From positions 16,770 through 80,769 of the IMG/VR virus record IMGVR_UViG_3300047478_000138: a stretch of 64,000 nt of DNA. One strand, written 5' to 3'. The DNA is from a virus. Of this stretch, positions 34,779-44,318 are shown one piece after another. How positions within the stretch are numbered: position 1 is the first letter of the stretch; every line of letters starts with the position of its first letter. A program made the translations under genes and the position numbers. The notes under the pieces were generated by a model that made no database searches, was not told the DNA's origin, and saw only the letters and a program-made list of their open reading frames with translations.

Positions 34779-35525
34779 CTAAATCTCTACTAACTTGCCA
34801 TCAACAACGTGCTTACGCTTGGATAAAACTTGTTCGAGATCATCTACCGATACACGAGGGATCTTAAAATGCCCTGCTGCAAGTTTAGTCTTCGTAGTGT
34901 TTGCTGGATCGAATACATCAGATTCAAAATAGAATTGACGATCTTCAAGGACTGTCTCTACAACTGTTGAGAATGACTCCTCAATGATGTTAGTATGCTC
35001 CTTGCCTTTCGTGGTTACGTATCGCTTCTCGTTAACATTGTGACCAAGTTTCGGCGGATAGTGTGCTGACACGTATGTGAACTTACCATAAGTAAGTGTG
35101 CAAGATTTGATAGTTTCCAAAATTTTCGTGATTGAGTTGTTATAACCGTTCCAAATATCAAAGCCCTTGAACTGCGCTGCTGCCCAACGGTTAAGTAACT
35201 TAGTCATAAGAGTAAATGTATCTAGAAAAATTCTATCACATCCGTCATATGCTGCTACTGAAATGATGTCCTTGCAGATGTTGTCTACCATATCGTAATC
35301 ATCTATATTGAAGTCACGGTATACCTTTGCAAATACTGCATCGTCATCCTCATCCTCACAAATTGCTTTGTTGTCGAAGTTAAAGATAACTGTACGCTTA
35401 CGCTCCTCATCAGATAACTGTGAGAATGCATAAGACTTTCCTGAACCGGTTTCACTTGCTAGTAAAACTGGGTAATGTGATGTTAATCGCTTACGGTCAG
35501 TAAGGGTTAAACCTGATAAATTCAT
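34779..35525 (-). CDS. RecA-like ATPase, Sak4-type recombination/annealing protein
   Basis: This 248-residue protein has a Walker A SETGSGKS (residues 24-31), a Walker B-like RIFLDTFTLM near residue 115, and a FTYVSAHYPP sensor-like strand. The layout is that of Sak4/AAA_24 phage ATPases (RecA core without flanking domains). These help single-strand annealing and recombination and usually lie next to an SSB gene, as here. AAGGAATTAC precedes the ATG. Confidence 0.75.
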   Translation of the reverse strand: MNLSGLTLTDRKRLTSHYPVLLASETGSGKSYAFSQLSDEERKRTVIFNFDNKAICEDEDDDAVFAKVYRDFNIDDYDMVDNICKDIISVAAYDGCDRIFLDTFTLMTKLLNRWAAAQFKGFDIWNGYNNSITKILETIKSCTLTYGKFTYVSAHYPPKLGHNVNEKRYVTTKGKEHTNIIEESFSTVVETVLEDRQFYFESDVFDPANTTKTKLAAGHFKIPRVSVDDLEQVLSKRKHVVDGKLVEI

Positions 35526-35650
35526 TGTAATTCCTTTCCTGTAAAATAGATTGCTAATCCTGCAACTGCCAAATCAGCACTTCCTGCTAATCCTGCAATA
35601 GTTGTTGTACCTAATAAAATAAAGTTAATCATTTTATAATATTTACTCAT
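35522..35650 (-). CDS. Small hydrophobic protein
   Basis: This 42-residue product has a Gly/Ala-rich hydrophobic stretch over residues 9-37. It overlaps the genes on both sides by a few bases and probably spans the membrane once. Function is unknown. Confidence 0.5.
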   Translation of the reverse strand: MSKYYKMINFILLGTTTIAGLAGSADLAVAGLAIYFTGKELQ

Positions 35651-36434
35651 GTGTGATCCTTTGTTGTTTGATAAAATTAAGTACACGACGGGATAGTTCC
35701 TGTTGGGACTTAGGGATTAAGAACAAGGAGTTAACATAATTAACTACCTGTTCCACTTGAGAATAGGATAAACCCATCTCCATTGCTTTATATGCAGCGC
35801 TAAGTAATGACTTAGTGCGCCTGCCTTTCGTTGCATGCTGATACGAGTTGAACTCATGCAATAGCTCAGATATATCCTCCGTAGGACTAGTGGTTCGGTA
35901 CTCCGGTAAAGATAAATCAACTAGATAATCCTCAACAATTAATGGTGATTCAGTAAAGTTAAATAGTACTAGTGAACCAGCATAGGAATAGTACTTTTGT
36001 GCGGGCTTAGACGATGCCGTATCCATATCGGAGATTAATCCATTCACACGAATCCCAGTGACTACTGAGCGATACTCCGTTGAATCAACAGATCGACTAA
36101 GTGGGATTAACACACGATACTTATATAAATTGTTGGTGTTTGATGTTGTTGCTATAATACACTCCAAATCCTCATCAATGAGTTGTTGCAAACGATCATA
36201 AATCGACAATGATGTCGAGTCAACATCAATAATTACGAATTGTGCATCCGAACAAATGTTGAATGTTCCTTGTTCATATCCGATGTAATTGAATGGTGAG
36301 AACATATAGTCCTTCACCAAAAGTTCAGTTAAGTCAGTAAAATTACACTCTACAAAGCGTTCGTAGTGCTTAATCCACTGACGTTCATCCTTGGAGTAAT
36401 TGGGTAGTTCACGTACTGAAAGAGTTACTTGCAT
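35643..36434 (-). CDS. Primase-polymerase-like (AEP) protein
   Basis: This 263-residue protein has FVIIDVDS with Asp70 and Asp72, then YKYRVLIPLSR, then MDTASSKPAQKYYS. This matches the metal-binding DxD and downstream basic/His-like elements of primase-polymerase (archaeo-eukaryotic primase type) domains found with plasmid and phage replication genes. A helical C-terminal domain from residue 185 (PriCT-like) follows. It would make primers for the adjacent replication set. No separate DnaG-type primase is seen in the window. Confidence 0.65.
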   Translation of the reverse strand: MQVTLSVRELPNYSKDERQWIKHYERFVECNFTDLTELLVKDYMFSPFNYIGYEQGTFNICSDAQFVIIDVDSTSLSIYDRLQQLIDEDLECIIATTSNTNNLYKYRVLIPLSRSVDSTEYRSVVTGIRVNGLISDMDTASSKPAQKYYSYAGSLVLFNFTESPLIVEDYLVDLSLPEYRTTSPTEDISELLHEFNSYQHATKGRRTKSLLSAAYKAMEMGLSYSQVEQVVNYVNSLFLIPKSQQELSRRVLNFIKQQRITHE

Positions 36435-36913
36435 GGCTTTGACTCAGCCCACACACGTTCAAAATATGCTGTTTGCTCTCCATGCATAATAAAAAAGTCA
36501 GGATTAAACATATATTGATGTCTGCGCACTCTGCGTACAAGATCCTCCTTACATAGAAGGTTAAATCCCTTCAAGAATGTTTCGTATTTAATAGAACCAT
36601 GTGCTGCTGGATCAAAGAATGCTGAATCAGGGGCTAAGGTTGCTATATAATTTAATGAATTTAGTTCCTTATCCCATATAATTGAGTCCTTGATGAATTT
36701 AATGACAGTACGTTCATTGTTGCTAATGCGAGTCACCACATCAATGAAATCTATTCCAGTAAATTGCCAATCTGCTTTCTGGCCTTCTTCTGCTACGTTA
36801 TTCCATGATTCTCTACCAACCATATAAAATCCTCTGTTTGATTTCTGTTTAGTGCGCTTAATAAGCTCTTCATTAGCTCTTAAGGTAACCTGTACTATAC
36901 TTTGCTTGTCCAT
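36425..36913 (-). CDS. Winged-helix replication-initiator-like protein
   Basis: This 162-residue protein ends with a winged-helix pattern resembling plasmid RepL/RepA-type initiators (YETFLKGFNLLCKEDLVRR, then RHQYMFNPDFFIM). It lies just upstream of the primase-polymerase gene with a 10-base overlap, and follows a 186-base AT-rich gap that could hold an origin. The role is inferred from fold pattern and context. Confidence 0.55.
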   Translation of the reverse strand: MDKQSIVQVTLRANEELIKRTKQKSNRGFYMVGRESWNNVAEEGQKADWQFTGIDFIDVVTRISNNERTVIKFIKDSIIWDKELNSLNYIATLAPDSAFFDPAAHGSIKYETFLKGFNLLCKEDLVRRVRRHQYMFNPDFFIMHGEQTAYFERVWAESKPCK

Positions 36914-37099
36914 ATAAAATCCCTTTGCATGATTTGTTTCGCAAGTAAATTATAGCAAAGGACTACTTAAACTCCGCATAAATCATGCACAAAATCAAGA
37001 AATTCTTCCTAAATTATGCTTAAATTAACATGGTAAAAGTCCTGAAATAGGGAGTTAATTGCATGTTGCTACATTATATAATATACTATACGGAAAGAG
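36914..37099 (-). promoter_or_regulatory. AT-rich intergenic region with probable promoter, possible origin
   Basis: On the leftward strand TTTGCTATAATTTAC gives a good -10 box (TATAAT) about 40 bases before the winged-helix gene start. Further upstream is a TATATAATATAC run. No clear iterons are visible. It is the only sizeable gap within the replication block and lies before an initiator-like gene, so an origin is possible. Confidence 0.4.
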
Positions 37100-37330
37100 T
37101 TACTTGCACGATTCGAAACTGTTGCATCCGAAAGTGGTAAATGTTGCTTCTGGATCTACTTGCAGAATTGAGTCCTGTACAGAACATCCATAACCATCAT
37201 GTTTACAATTCGTACAAGTCTGCTGTTCAAAGTTATCATAAATACGATCTACTGCATGTTTAAGGTTCTGATAATCATATGAATTAATTGTACAATTGGT
37301 TACTAATGCTATTGCATCATTTCGTGTCAT
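37100..37330 (-). CDS. Small Cys-rich protein
   Basis: This 76-residue protein has C-x2-C...C (CTNCKHDGYGC) and a distal C-x5-C. It could bind zinc or a small cluster. The ATG follows AGGAGTAGCAA. The shape (CxxC-x6-C...F-x-C-x-x-F) is seen in small phage proteins of unknown role. Confidence 0.55.
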   Translation of the reverse strand: MTRNDAIALVTNCTINSYDYQNLKHAVDRIYDNFEQQTCTNCKHDGYGCSVQDSILQVDPEATFTTFGCNSFESCK

Positions 37331-37339
37331 TTGCTACTC

Positions 37340-39619
37340 CTATAAATTTATAAATGGTTCGATTAGATATTCCTGCTTAACAGATTCTCCAAAAGAAACA
37401 TTAAGTGAAGCGTTAATTGAATCAATAGTTTCTGCAACTCGTGCTGAATCAACCCCATGAACCACCATATCATACACAATAGATGCTGCTAGAAGTAATG
37501 GTGTATTCGACACGTTCAACATATCCACAATAATTGCTTGATTATCAAGTATCTCAGACTGCAAATACTTGTCAATCTGCTGCTTAGTTGGCTTAACCTC
37601 AGGCTTAGTTGCCAATAATGGAATTGGAGTTTGCGATGCTATGTTACCAAGAATTGCGCTAATATCAAATGCAGTTGCTGGTTCGGTGTGAGTTAGCAGT
37701 GATGAATTAGCATATCCATGATGATTGTTCTCGTATTCACAATGCTCAGGAGCTATGCGTAACATAAGTTGATTAGCAATTGACATAGTGACATACTTAT
37801 ACTCAGAAGGCTTGATAGCTGAACTGATTGGTAAATTAAGCACAAAGGCATGATGATTAGTTGGATCGGATGAGGTTGCTATAAAGTGCTTGATGTTACT
37901 TAAGTACTTGCTAATCTGCTGCATTGACAAGAATGAATCTGTCACGGTTAAAACTACAAAAGTTGCTTCGTTTCCGCCAAATGGATTGAATGAGGAATTG
38001 ACTTTCAGCAATTCACCAAGCATCTCAATAGGCTTGTCCTTGGAGATGTTGGCGATTGGGCGAGTCGATACATGTCCACCACAAGCTCGGTAAGTATACG
38101 TGAGTTCAGTGTTCTTCACAACTGGCACAAATATGAAACAATTGGACTTGTCCGAATAGCTTACAGTTGCAACACCCTCCAAGCGAGAATTAACGGGTTT
38201 GAGAAAGTTGTTGATTGATTGGGAGTTAAGCGACTTAACATTGATGTAACCTCTGATAATAGCTTCATCAAGTGGTAAGACATTACTAAAAAAACCTTGT
38301 TGCCAGTCTGCAATAAATAGTTCGTAGTCCTTCATATTTAAAGTATCTGAAAAACGTAATAAATGCTGTGCTGTATAGTCTGCAAAATAAATTGCTGCAA
38401 TAATAGTTTCCTTCGTGATACGCGTTTCGCCAGATGCCATAGCCCAAATTGCTGCTATACGACCTATCTTAAATGCACGACCTGACATTTCTATGCCTTC
38501 TACAGAATCGCCATTACGTAGTAATAGTGCTTTGCTATAGTAGTAGTTGTACTTCTTGTAGTCTGCATAGATCTGTCCAGCTTCGTCAGTGAACATAAGT
38601 ATACGATTCTCGTCAATTTGCTTAACACAATTGAGAAAATGAGTGTTCAAATTTCGTGTAGATTCTTCTAGAACTTGGCGTTGCTTGGCTTCGAACATAC
38701 GATCCTCTGCTGGAGTTGATGGTATATACTCGTTTTCAAATTCCTCTTTAGCGTTGCTGAATACGATTGTAGTACGACGTGCTAGTGAAGTAAGTAGCAT
38801 AGGAATTAACAACTTCCGGACATTGCCTTCAGTGTAGAATGGTGCCGGGCTAGAGATGCCAAGTAAATTGGGAAACATACCTGTAACAGATTCTTCCTTG
38901 GCTTCCTCGGTTTTAAACTCAGGTGCAACTGATTGACCCATATCGTAGAGGATTGAGAATAACTCAAGGACATCAACTATGTTAGAATTAGATTGAATTG
39001 CCATACCAAGTTCAGATGAAAATAAAGATTTAGTTCCATATGAAGCTTTAGCCATGCGATTAAGAGATGTAGTTAATCCTCCACGAGTTGAGGCAAGTGA
39101 AGTAATTGGGATTTCAAGCTTTGCAACATACTCCAGATAATCTGATAATTGTACTGCTGATTCGTCAAATTCCGGATTGCCTTTCTTCATATCCTTGACA
39201 TACTTAGTACGTGCAAGTTCCTGTGCTTCAAGTGCAGTTTGCTCACTGATAAAATCTGCTGCAAGTTGAGTTGCCTTTGTAAGAGCTTGATAAGTTGAGT
39301 CCTTACCACCTCCAGAACGCGCGATAACAATTGAGTAAGTGTTTATGCCTATCTCGTCATCCGAGTACATAGGATCGTTTATACGAGGTCGTAGTTGACC
39401 GAATAGATGACCTAATACAAAGTTAGCCACAGCTAAAGCAGAGATGTTGGAAAATGATGGTGTTTTAGCGATGGCTAGTTGAATCATTTGCTGAATGACT
39501 GGTGGTAAAAGTGTGACATCAAATGAAGTCATACTGCGATTCTGTAAGAAAGTTAGTTCAGATTTGTACTGATTGCTAAGGCTTTCTAGTTGGCTAATTA
39601 TTTGATCTTCTTGTTTCAT
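37340..39619 (-). CDS. DUF3987-like ATPase, probable replicative helicase/primase component
   Basis: This 759-residue protein has a P-loop IARSGGGKDSTY (residues 99-110). The preceding helical part and following ASTRGGLTTSLNRMAK and LFSSELGM segments match the DUF3987 family found in phages and plasmids. These are thought to act as helicases beside primase-polymerases. The C-terminal third has no clear motif. Between DNA polymerase and the primase-like gene, it is the best candidate for the replicative helicase. The P-loop ends GKD instead of GKS/T, a variation worth noting. Confidence 0.65.
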   Translation of the reverse strand: MKQEDQIISQLESLSNQYKSELTFLQNRSMTSFDVTLLPPVIQQMIQLAIAKTPSFSNISALAVANFVLGHLFGQLRPRINDPMYSDDEIGINTYSIVIARSGGGKDSTYQALTKATQLAADFISEQTALEAQELARTKYVKDMKKGNPEFDESAVQLSDYLEYVAKLEIPITSLASTRGGLTTSLNRMAKASYGTKSLFSSELGMAIQSNSNIVDVLELFSILYDMGQSVAPEFKTEEAKEESVTGMFPNLLGISSPAPFYTEGNVRKLLIPMLLTSLARRTTIVFSNAKEEFENEYIPSTPAEDRMFEAKQRQVLEESTRNLNTHFLNCVKQIDENRILMFTDEAGQIYADYKKYNYYYSKALLLRNGDSVEGIEMSGRAFKIGRIAAIWAMASGETRITKETIIAAIYFADYTAQHLLRFSDTLNMKDYELFIADWQQGFFSNVLPLDEAIIRGYINVKSLNSQSINNFLKPVNSRLEGVATVSYSDKSNCFIFVPVVKNTELTYTYRACGGHVSTRPIANISKDKPIEMLGELLKVNSSFNPFGGNEATFVVLTVTDSFLSMQQISKYLSNIKHFIATSSDPTNHHAFVLNLPISSAIKPSEYKYVTMSIANQLMLRIAPEHCEYENNHHGYANSSLLTHTEPATAFDISAILGNIASQTPIPLLATKPEVKPTKQQIDKYLQSEILDNQAIIVDMLNVSNTPLLLAASIVYDMVVHGVDSARVAETIDSINASLNVSFGESVKQEYLIEPFINL

Positions 39620-39620
39620 G

Positions 39621-39830
39621 TTAATCCTTTGTAGACAGTATAGAAAGTATAGTCATATGTCTACTTATAAACTCTAAATACTCTGTGCGATTATTATACA
39701 CCTTCCAAGTTGCTTTTACTGCATACTGATTTGCTGTTCTACTAGCTTTATCAACTCCTAGATGCAGGTTCTCGAGCTTAATAACTGAGTAAATCAGTCT
39801 ATATACTTGTGTTTGTGTGTATGATTTCAT
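39621..39830 (-). CDS. Hypothetical basic protein
   Basis: This 69-residue protein is basic and helical. AAGGACAACAC precedes the ATG, and the start overlaps the stop of the 45-residue frame upstream. No family is recognised. Confidence 0.5.
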   Translation of the reverse strand: MKSYTQTQVYRLIYSVIKLENLHLGVDKASRTANQYAVKATWKVYNNRTEYLEFISRHMTILSILSTKD

Positions 39831-39964
39831 GTGTTGTCCTTTGTAAAATTAAAATTATGTAATCTATCTGAGAGCATTACTGGGCCGGTAGCACTGAGGA
39901 TGAATCCTGCTGCAGGCGGCTTCATTCCTGTCTTATAAGTAATGCTCTGAGATAGATTATACAT
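39827..39964 (-). CDS. Possible 45-residue protein spanning a large inverted repeat
   Basis: An ATG eight bases after the polymerase stop opens a 45-codon frame ending in an ATGA overlap with the next gene, the arrangement usual for real genes here. The same DNA forms a nearly perfect 21-base inverted repeat. It could therefore be a protein gene, a structured element, or both. The ribosome site is weak. Confidence 0.4.
   Translation of the reverse strand: MYNLSQSITYKTGMKPPAAGFILSATGPVMLSDRLHNFNFTKDNT
39861..39958. repeat. Near-perfect 21-base inverted repeat after DNA polymerase gene
   Basis: Arms 39861-39881 and 39938-39958 pair with a single mismatch. Inside, ATGAA and TTCAT (about 39900-39926) add an inner stem, giving a large cruciform or RNA hairpin of about 98 bases. 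It follows the DNA polymerase stop on the leftward strand. Confidence 0.75.
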
Positions 39965-39971
39965 TAACAGA

Positions 39972-42638
39972 TTACTCTGCTAATGTTGCTAATTTAGCTT
40001 CAATAGTAGCTAAATCTGCATGGTTTGGTAAAGTTACCATGTGGGATTGATCGTATCCAAAATCACACTCCGCTCGTAAGTGTACTGTTTGGTCATGTAG
40101 AAAGTCCTGTACCATAATTGGTATAAGATGATCGTTCAACCACTTGATTGCTTCTGGTGTGTCATCCAATTCATAGTAAAGAGCGTCATGAATAATGTTC
40201 AGTCCCTGGATATTGTGTGGATTGCCGTTAGCTAAGTATGCATTACGAAAGTTAATTGCCGCAATTAAAGTTAAGTCAGAATACCCCTGAAAGTTAGCGT
40301 TGTTCAATGCTAATAAGTCTCGCTTAGGATCGTCCGAGTAAACTCGTAGACCCCAATTAAGGTGCAGATACTTCTGTTTACGAGAAGTTGGTATCACATA
40401 CTCGTCACGAAATTGTGCTACTCCAGGATATAGTTCCCCATGATAACGGTCAAATATCTCTTGTGTGATAGAACCTCCCTTATGTGCATCAGGAAAACCC
40501 CCATAAGCGAGTTTGAAGGTGCAGGGTTTGCTGTCATTACGCAATTGCTTCGCTCGTTTATTGGTATCTGTTAAATCGTAGCAAAGTTTATTGTACTGTA
40601 TAGTATTCTCAAATGGTTGCTGTGTTGTGTCTTCCCACTGCTCTTTGAAAAAGATAGTTGAATGAAGAGTGTGCATATCCCACATAAGTCCAGTTTCTGG
40701 GTCAGAACTTAATAACTTGATAGTTGTTGGGTCCTTGGTTAGACAAGCATTGATGTGGTTCTCTAATCCATTATAATCAACTGCTGCAAGTATACGTCCA
40801 GGAGGTGCTATGAACATAGACTTAACTGTCTTGCCATATACTTTGTGTCCAACAGGTTGTGTAACTCCATTAGCTCCTAGTTGATGCTTAACTGATTCGT
40901 CTAGTTTGTCTCCACCGGCTTTGCCAGATAAGCGTCCGGTGAAAGTTCCAAAAAGCTTAAGTGCATAATGTAATCGTCCATCTACAGTTGATCCGAAATA
41001 CTTCGGAATATACTGAGTAATCATGTTCTTCGATTGTGCAATTTCCAGATAGTGCTTGATGATCTGCTGTACGTCGCCAGTAGTGGTGTGTTGCAAGCGC
41101 TCAAGTACCTTGCCTGAAAATGATGGTTGGCCGGTATCCTTAGAGATTTCATCAGATTCAAGTCCAAAATTCATCCACATCTTCGTAAGTTGTGAGTAAT
41201 TCCATGGATTGAATCCAAGAGTTAGATAATTCTGTGGATTGGCTACTTTGTCAATACGATTGTTATCTAGATTTTGCTGATGTGCCTTCTGTTCTGCGAA
41301 AAGATTGCATGCCACTACAATGTTTGGATGATCGTACTGCTTGTTAATGAGTGGTTGTACTAGCGGATCTGTAATAGACTTCAATTCCTTGTCAGATAAT
41401 GTTGTATAAGTAGATCCGGTTAAATGGTTTACTACAAATGCTCGCATCGCTGGATTAGATTGATAGCCTATATACTTAGGATGCGCCCAAACTTTATGAA
41501 TAGGGGCAAGGAATTTATCTATGCGTTCCTGATCAATTACTGATTGAAAGTCCTGTACAAGTTTGTATGAGTTAATTGATTCAAGAGTAAGCTTATTGAA
41601 TGCTTCAACCTCTCCTAATAGCTTAGTAACTTTAGCCAAATCAATTGCTTGACCTGTGTTCAACATCTCTATAATAACTGGTATTGCAGGCTTGAGAATG
41701 AAGTCGTAGTAATAACGTTGGTTAAATTGCTCAGTGTTGTGTCTAGGTTCGCTAGTCTGCGAGATCCATTCGGTCGGATATGCCGGTTCAAAGTCGTACT
41801 TAGACCAAACTAGGTGTGTAGCACATGCGTCAATTCCACAATAATAAATTAATGGTAGATTGTACATGTATGGAGTTGGATTAGAGCCAACATAATGCAA
41901 ATTAGTATTTACATAATCAGAGGAATCAACATACAAATCAAAAGAGGACTTATCTGTAGCCCAATCGAGATATGGGTACTTGGCAAGTTGCTTCAGACCG
42001 GTCTTGCGTTTGTCCGGATTAACATGATTATGGTAAACTGCAGCAAGTAGCTGGGAGTCCTCGATGTTGTGCGGTAATTTGCCAGTATGGTAAATCAAAA
42101 AACGTGTGTCAAAAACGGCGTTGTGATATACTTGTCGACACTGAGTGGTTACTAACCAATTCAGTACAAAATCACGAATGATGTCGTCTTTAAATACAAT
42201 AACAACAGACTTAGTAAGATTCCATCCAATAGTTACCATAGTCAAATGATTGAACTGAGGTAAGGTAAGATCGCGTGCTTCAAAGTCTACTGCAATAGTT
42301 GTGTATGCTTGCTCAATGCCAATTAGCCATTCTGCTGCTATTGAAATATCATCAGTCCATGTTATCTGTGGTTTGATGTGCTGTGAAGCGATGACATCTG
42401 CAATAACTGATGCATTCGATATATCATCAACATACATACAGGAGTCTTTTAGTGGATAGTAATCCGTGATACACATATCCTTCAAATGATATGTGGAGTA
42501 TCCTGATTCATTCCTTGGTAAGTCTCGTATGAAGCGTGTTGAAATCTCTATACCAGTTAGGTTGTAGCGATGCTGTAATTGAGCATGGACTTGCTGAATA
42601 ATTCCAGGGATATGTTCTGTGAGGAGTAAGATAGCCAT
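39972..42638 (-). CDS. Family A DNA polymerase with 3'-5' exonuclease
   Basis: This 888-residue protein has a DnaQ-like exonuclease start (IAVDFEARD, Asp118/Glu120) and a polymerase A C-terminus. The fingers/palm motifs are FTGRLSGK, AAVDYNGLE near residue 620 (motif A), RNDSKPCTFKLAYGG (motif B) and HDALYYELDD near residue 816 (motif C). Phages of this type use it as the replicative polymerase. Length and domain order are close to the N4 enzyme. Downstream and upstream genes are coupled by short overlaps, and both introns in this window lie in other genes, not here. Confidence 0.93.
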   Translation of the reverse strand: MAILLLTEHIPGIIQQVHAQLQHRYNLTGIEISTRFIRDLPRNESGYSTYHLKDMCITDYYPLKDSCMYVDDISNASVIADVIASQHIKPQITWTDDISIAAEWLIGIEQAYTTIAVDFEARDLTLPQFNHLTMVTIGWNLTKSVVIVFKDDIIRDFVLNWLVTTQCRQVYHNAVFDTRFLIYHTGKLPHNIEDSQLLAAVYHNHVNPDKRKTGLKQLAKYPYLDWATDKSSFDLYVDSSDYVNTNLHYVGSNPTPYMYNLPLIYYCGIDACATHLVWSKYDFEPAYPTEWISQTSEPRHNTEQFNQRYYYDFILKPAIPVIIEMLNTGQAIDLAKVTKLLGEVEAFNKLTLESINSYKLVQDFQSVIDQERIDKFLAPIHKVWAHPKYIGYQSNPAMRAFVVNHLTGSTYTTLSDKELKSITDPLVQPLINKQYDHPNIVVACNLFAEQKAHQQNLDNNRIDKVANPQNYLTLGFNPWNYSQLTKMWMNFGLESDEISKDTGQPSFSGKVLERLQHTTTGDVQQIIKHYLEIAQSKNMITQYIPKYFGSTVDGRLHYALKLFGTFTGRLSGKAGGDKLDESVKHQLGANGVTQPVGHKVYGKTVKSMFIAPPGRILAAVDYNGLENHINACLTKDPTTIKLLSSDPETGLMWDMHTLHSTIFFKEQWEDTTQQPFENTIQYNKLCYDLTDTNKRAKQLRNDSKPCTFKLAYGGFPDAHKGGSITQEIFDRYHGELYPGVAQFRDEYVIPTSRKQKYLHLNWGLRVYSDDPKRDLLALNNANFQGYSDLTLIAAINFRNAYLANGNPHNIQGLNIIHDALYYELDDTPEAIKWLNDHLIPIMVQDFLHDQTVHLRAECDFGYDQSHMVTLPNHADLATIEAKLATLAE

Positions 42639-42874
42639 TACATTCCTCTCTTACGAAGTTCTTCTTCAAAATAAGGAATTGCTTCTATTCTCCGGTTGTC
42701 GCGTTTACACTTTGCAAGAGAAAATTGTATATGAGATGTTTGCATATCTTCTATATACATTTCTCTGCCGTCTTTAGTTTCCCAAATTGGTTTAGCTTGT
42801 TTAAACGGTTGCTTTGGACAACTCATATAATATTCAAATTCGTTTGCTAAAGCTAATTCTGCATATTCTCCCAT
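42638..42874 (-). CDS. Hypothetical protein
   Basis: This 78-residue charged protein is coupled to DNA polymerase by overlapping stop and start. It has an N-terminal Glu/Tyr-rich helix and a basic C-terminus (RKRGM). No family is recognised. Confidence 0.5.
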   Translation of the reverse strand: MGEYAELALANEFEYYMSCPKQPFKQAKPIWETKDGREMYIEDMQTSHIQFSLAKCKRDNRRIEAIPYFEEELRKRGM

Positions 42875-42877
42875 TAC

Positions 42878-43096
42878 TTACTCCTCAAAATCAGGACTGT
42901 TGTAAAACTCAAGCAATTGTTCAAATTGCTGTGTGCCAATTGTGTTAATGAACTCTTGATAAGATACTGCATCAAATAATTGATTTAGTAAATTGTTGAG
43001 TAATTCATCATCACTTGAAATAGTGAGCATTAAGTTGCCTCCAGATTTCACTGATAAGTGTACATCTGAATATTTATAAGGTATTAATAATTGCAT
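42878..43096 (-). CDS. Hypothetical protein
   Basis: This 72-residue protein has a beta-rich start and an acidic helical end. It lies three bases before the next gene in the operon, and GATAAGTT precedes its ATG. No family is recognised. Confidence 0.5.
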   Translation of the reverse strand: MQLLIPYKYSDVHLSVKSGGNLMLTISSDDELLNNLLNQLFDAVSYQEFINTIGTQQFEQLLEFYNSPDFEE

Positions 43097-43099
43097 AAC

Positions 43100-43300
43100 T
43101 TATCTTTCATAATTAGAATTCTCTTGGATGAATCCAAAATGTATTGCGAATCTAAGTAGTCGCATTGCGTCTTCTACCTCCATAGATTCATCATCAATAA
43201 TTGAGTACATGATGTCTGTAAATAATAAATCGCTATTCTTGCATAATCGTACTGCATCTTGCCAATTTCCGTTGATGATGTTTGATTTAATGTCTTCCAT
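43100..43300 (-). CDS. Hypothetical acidic protein
   Basis: This 66-residue acidic helical protein is tightly packed between the nuclease gene and the small genes before DNA polymerase. No motif is seen. Confidence 0.5.
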   Translation of the reverse strand: MEDIKSNIINGNWQDAVRLCKNSDLLFTDIMYSIIDDESMEVEDAMRLLRFAIHFGFIQENSNYER

Positions 43301-43309
43301 AAAATACTT

Positions 43310-44305
43310 CTATAAAGGTTGTGTACAAATTGTGTTGAACTGACAAAAATTGCATAAAACATATCTAGCAGGTTGAATGACTTCCTGGTCTCCAGGCTTG
43401 CCAGATTTGCGAATGAATGCACGGAACTCAGATTCGTTGCTGAACTTAGAGCCACGTACAGTTGACATAGTGCCATTAGTTGGTGATACGCGCTGCAATT
43501 TGAATTCAGCAGGAATGTAGCCACGTTCGGAATCGCTGCAATCAGGTAATGTGCCGTTTGCTAAATGCTCATGCAATTCGTTAGTATGCTCAATTAAGAA
43601 TTCCTCTATCTCTTCATAAGGCAATAGTGGAAATCGGTGGAAGTTATCGATTGGATAGCGTTCCATGCCTCCACCGTCGTTGAGCATAAAGATAATGTCC
43701 CCCCAAGGATTGAGGTTAAGAGCGGAATTAAGCCAACGATAAACTGATAATTGAAATTGAAACTTAGTGTAAGTTGGAATAACTTGAAAACGTTCCTTCA
43801 GAGTTAATGAATTGTCTAGTGAATCAAGTAACTTAATGTCATCCATGAGTTTCTTGTATGCATAATTGCTTACGTTCTTTAAATCCTTGATGGTGTTTAC
43901 TTCATTATCAATTAAGTCAAATTTGCCATGAACTAGGACTTCATTGATAAGTTTCTCAGAACGGATTTCCTGTGTGTATCCTCCATACCATGCTAATGCT
44001 TGCTCCAAAACTGAGTGCATTGCAGTACCTTTAGAAGACTTCATGATAGTTGCTACATCAATAGGTTCAGATGATGCGGAAGTTGGGTACTGGATCTTGT
44101 AAATGAGTTTACGCATAGGCGTCATAAAATCAGACACAGAAATGAAATTTGCAGTAGTCTGCTTGCCGTCATATTGAGCCGCGCAAAATATTGCAAAAAT
44201 GGCTAATTCTCGTGGTATATTGGAGTTGTTTGTAAACCTTTGTCCATTAGGACCTATAAGTAAGTTAGATTGTTGTCCCTGTGACATTTGTGTTAGTGTG
44301 CTCAT
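43310..44305 (-). CDS. PD-(D/E)XK exonuclease, Cas4/RecB-like
   Basis: This 331-residue protein has the nuclease core HGKFDLID followed by TIKDLKN (Asp...Lys-Asp-Leu-Lys, i.e. D...(D/E)xK), preceded by HSVLEQALAWYGG. It ends with CNFCQFNTIC, a Cys cluster like the one that holds an iron-sulfur cluster in Cas4, AddB and related exonucleases. The usual fourth, N-terminal Cys is not obvious; CAAQYDG near residue 36 is a candidate. It probably acts as a replication/recombination exonuclease beside the polymerase and helicase genes. Confidence 0.75.
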   Translation of the reverse strand: MSTLTQMSQGQQSNLLIGPNGQRFTNNSNIPRELAIFAIFCAAQYDGKQTTANFISVSDFMTPMRKLIYKIQYPTSASSEPIDVATIMKSSKGTAMHSVLEQALAWYGGYTQEIRSEKLINEVLVHGKFDLIDNEVNTIKDLKNVSNYAYKKLMDDIKLLDSLDNSLTLKERFQVIPTYTKFQFQLSVYRWLNSALNLNPWGDIIFMLNDGGGMERYPIDNFHRFPLLPYEEIEEFLIEHTNELHEHLANGTLPDCSDSERGYIPAEFKLQRVSPTNGTMSTVRGSKFSNESEFRAFIRKSGKPGDQEVIQPARYVLCNFCQFNTICTQPL

Positions 44306-44318
44306 GTGAGTCCTTGGT

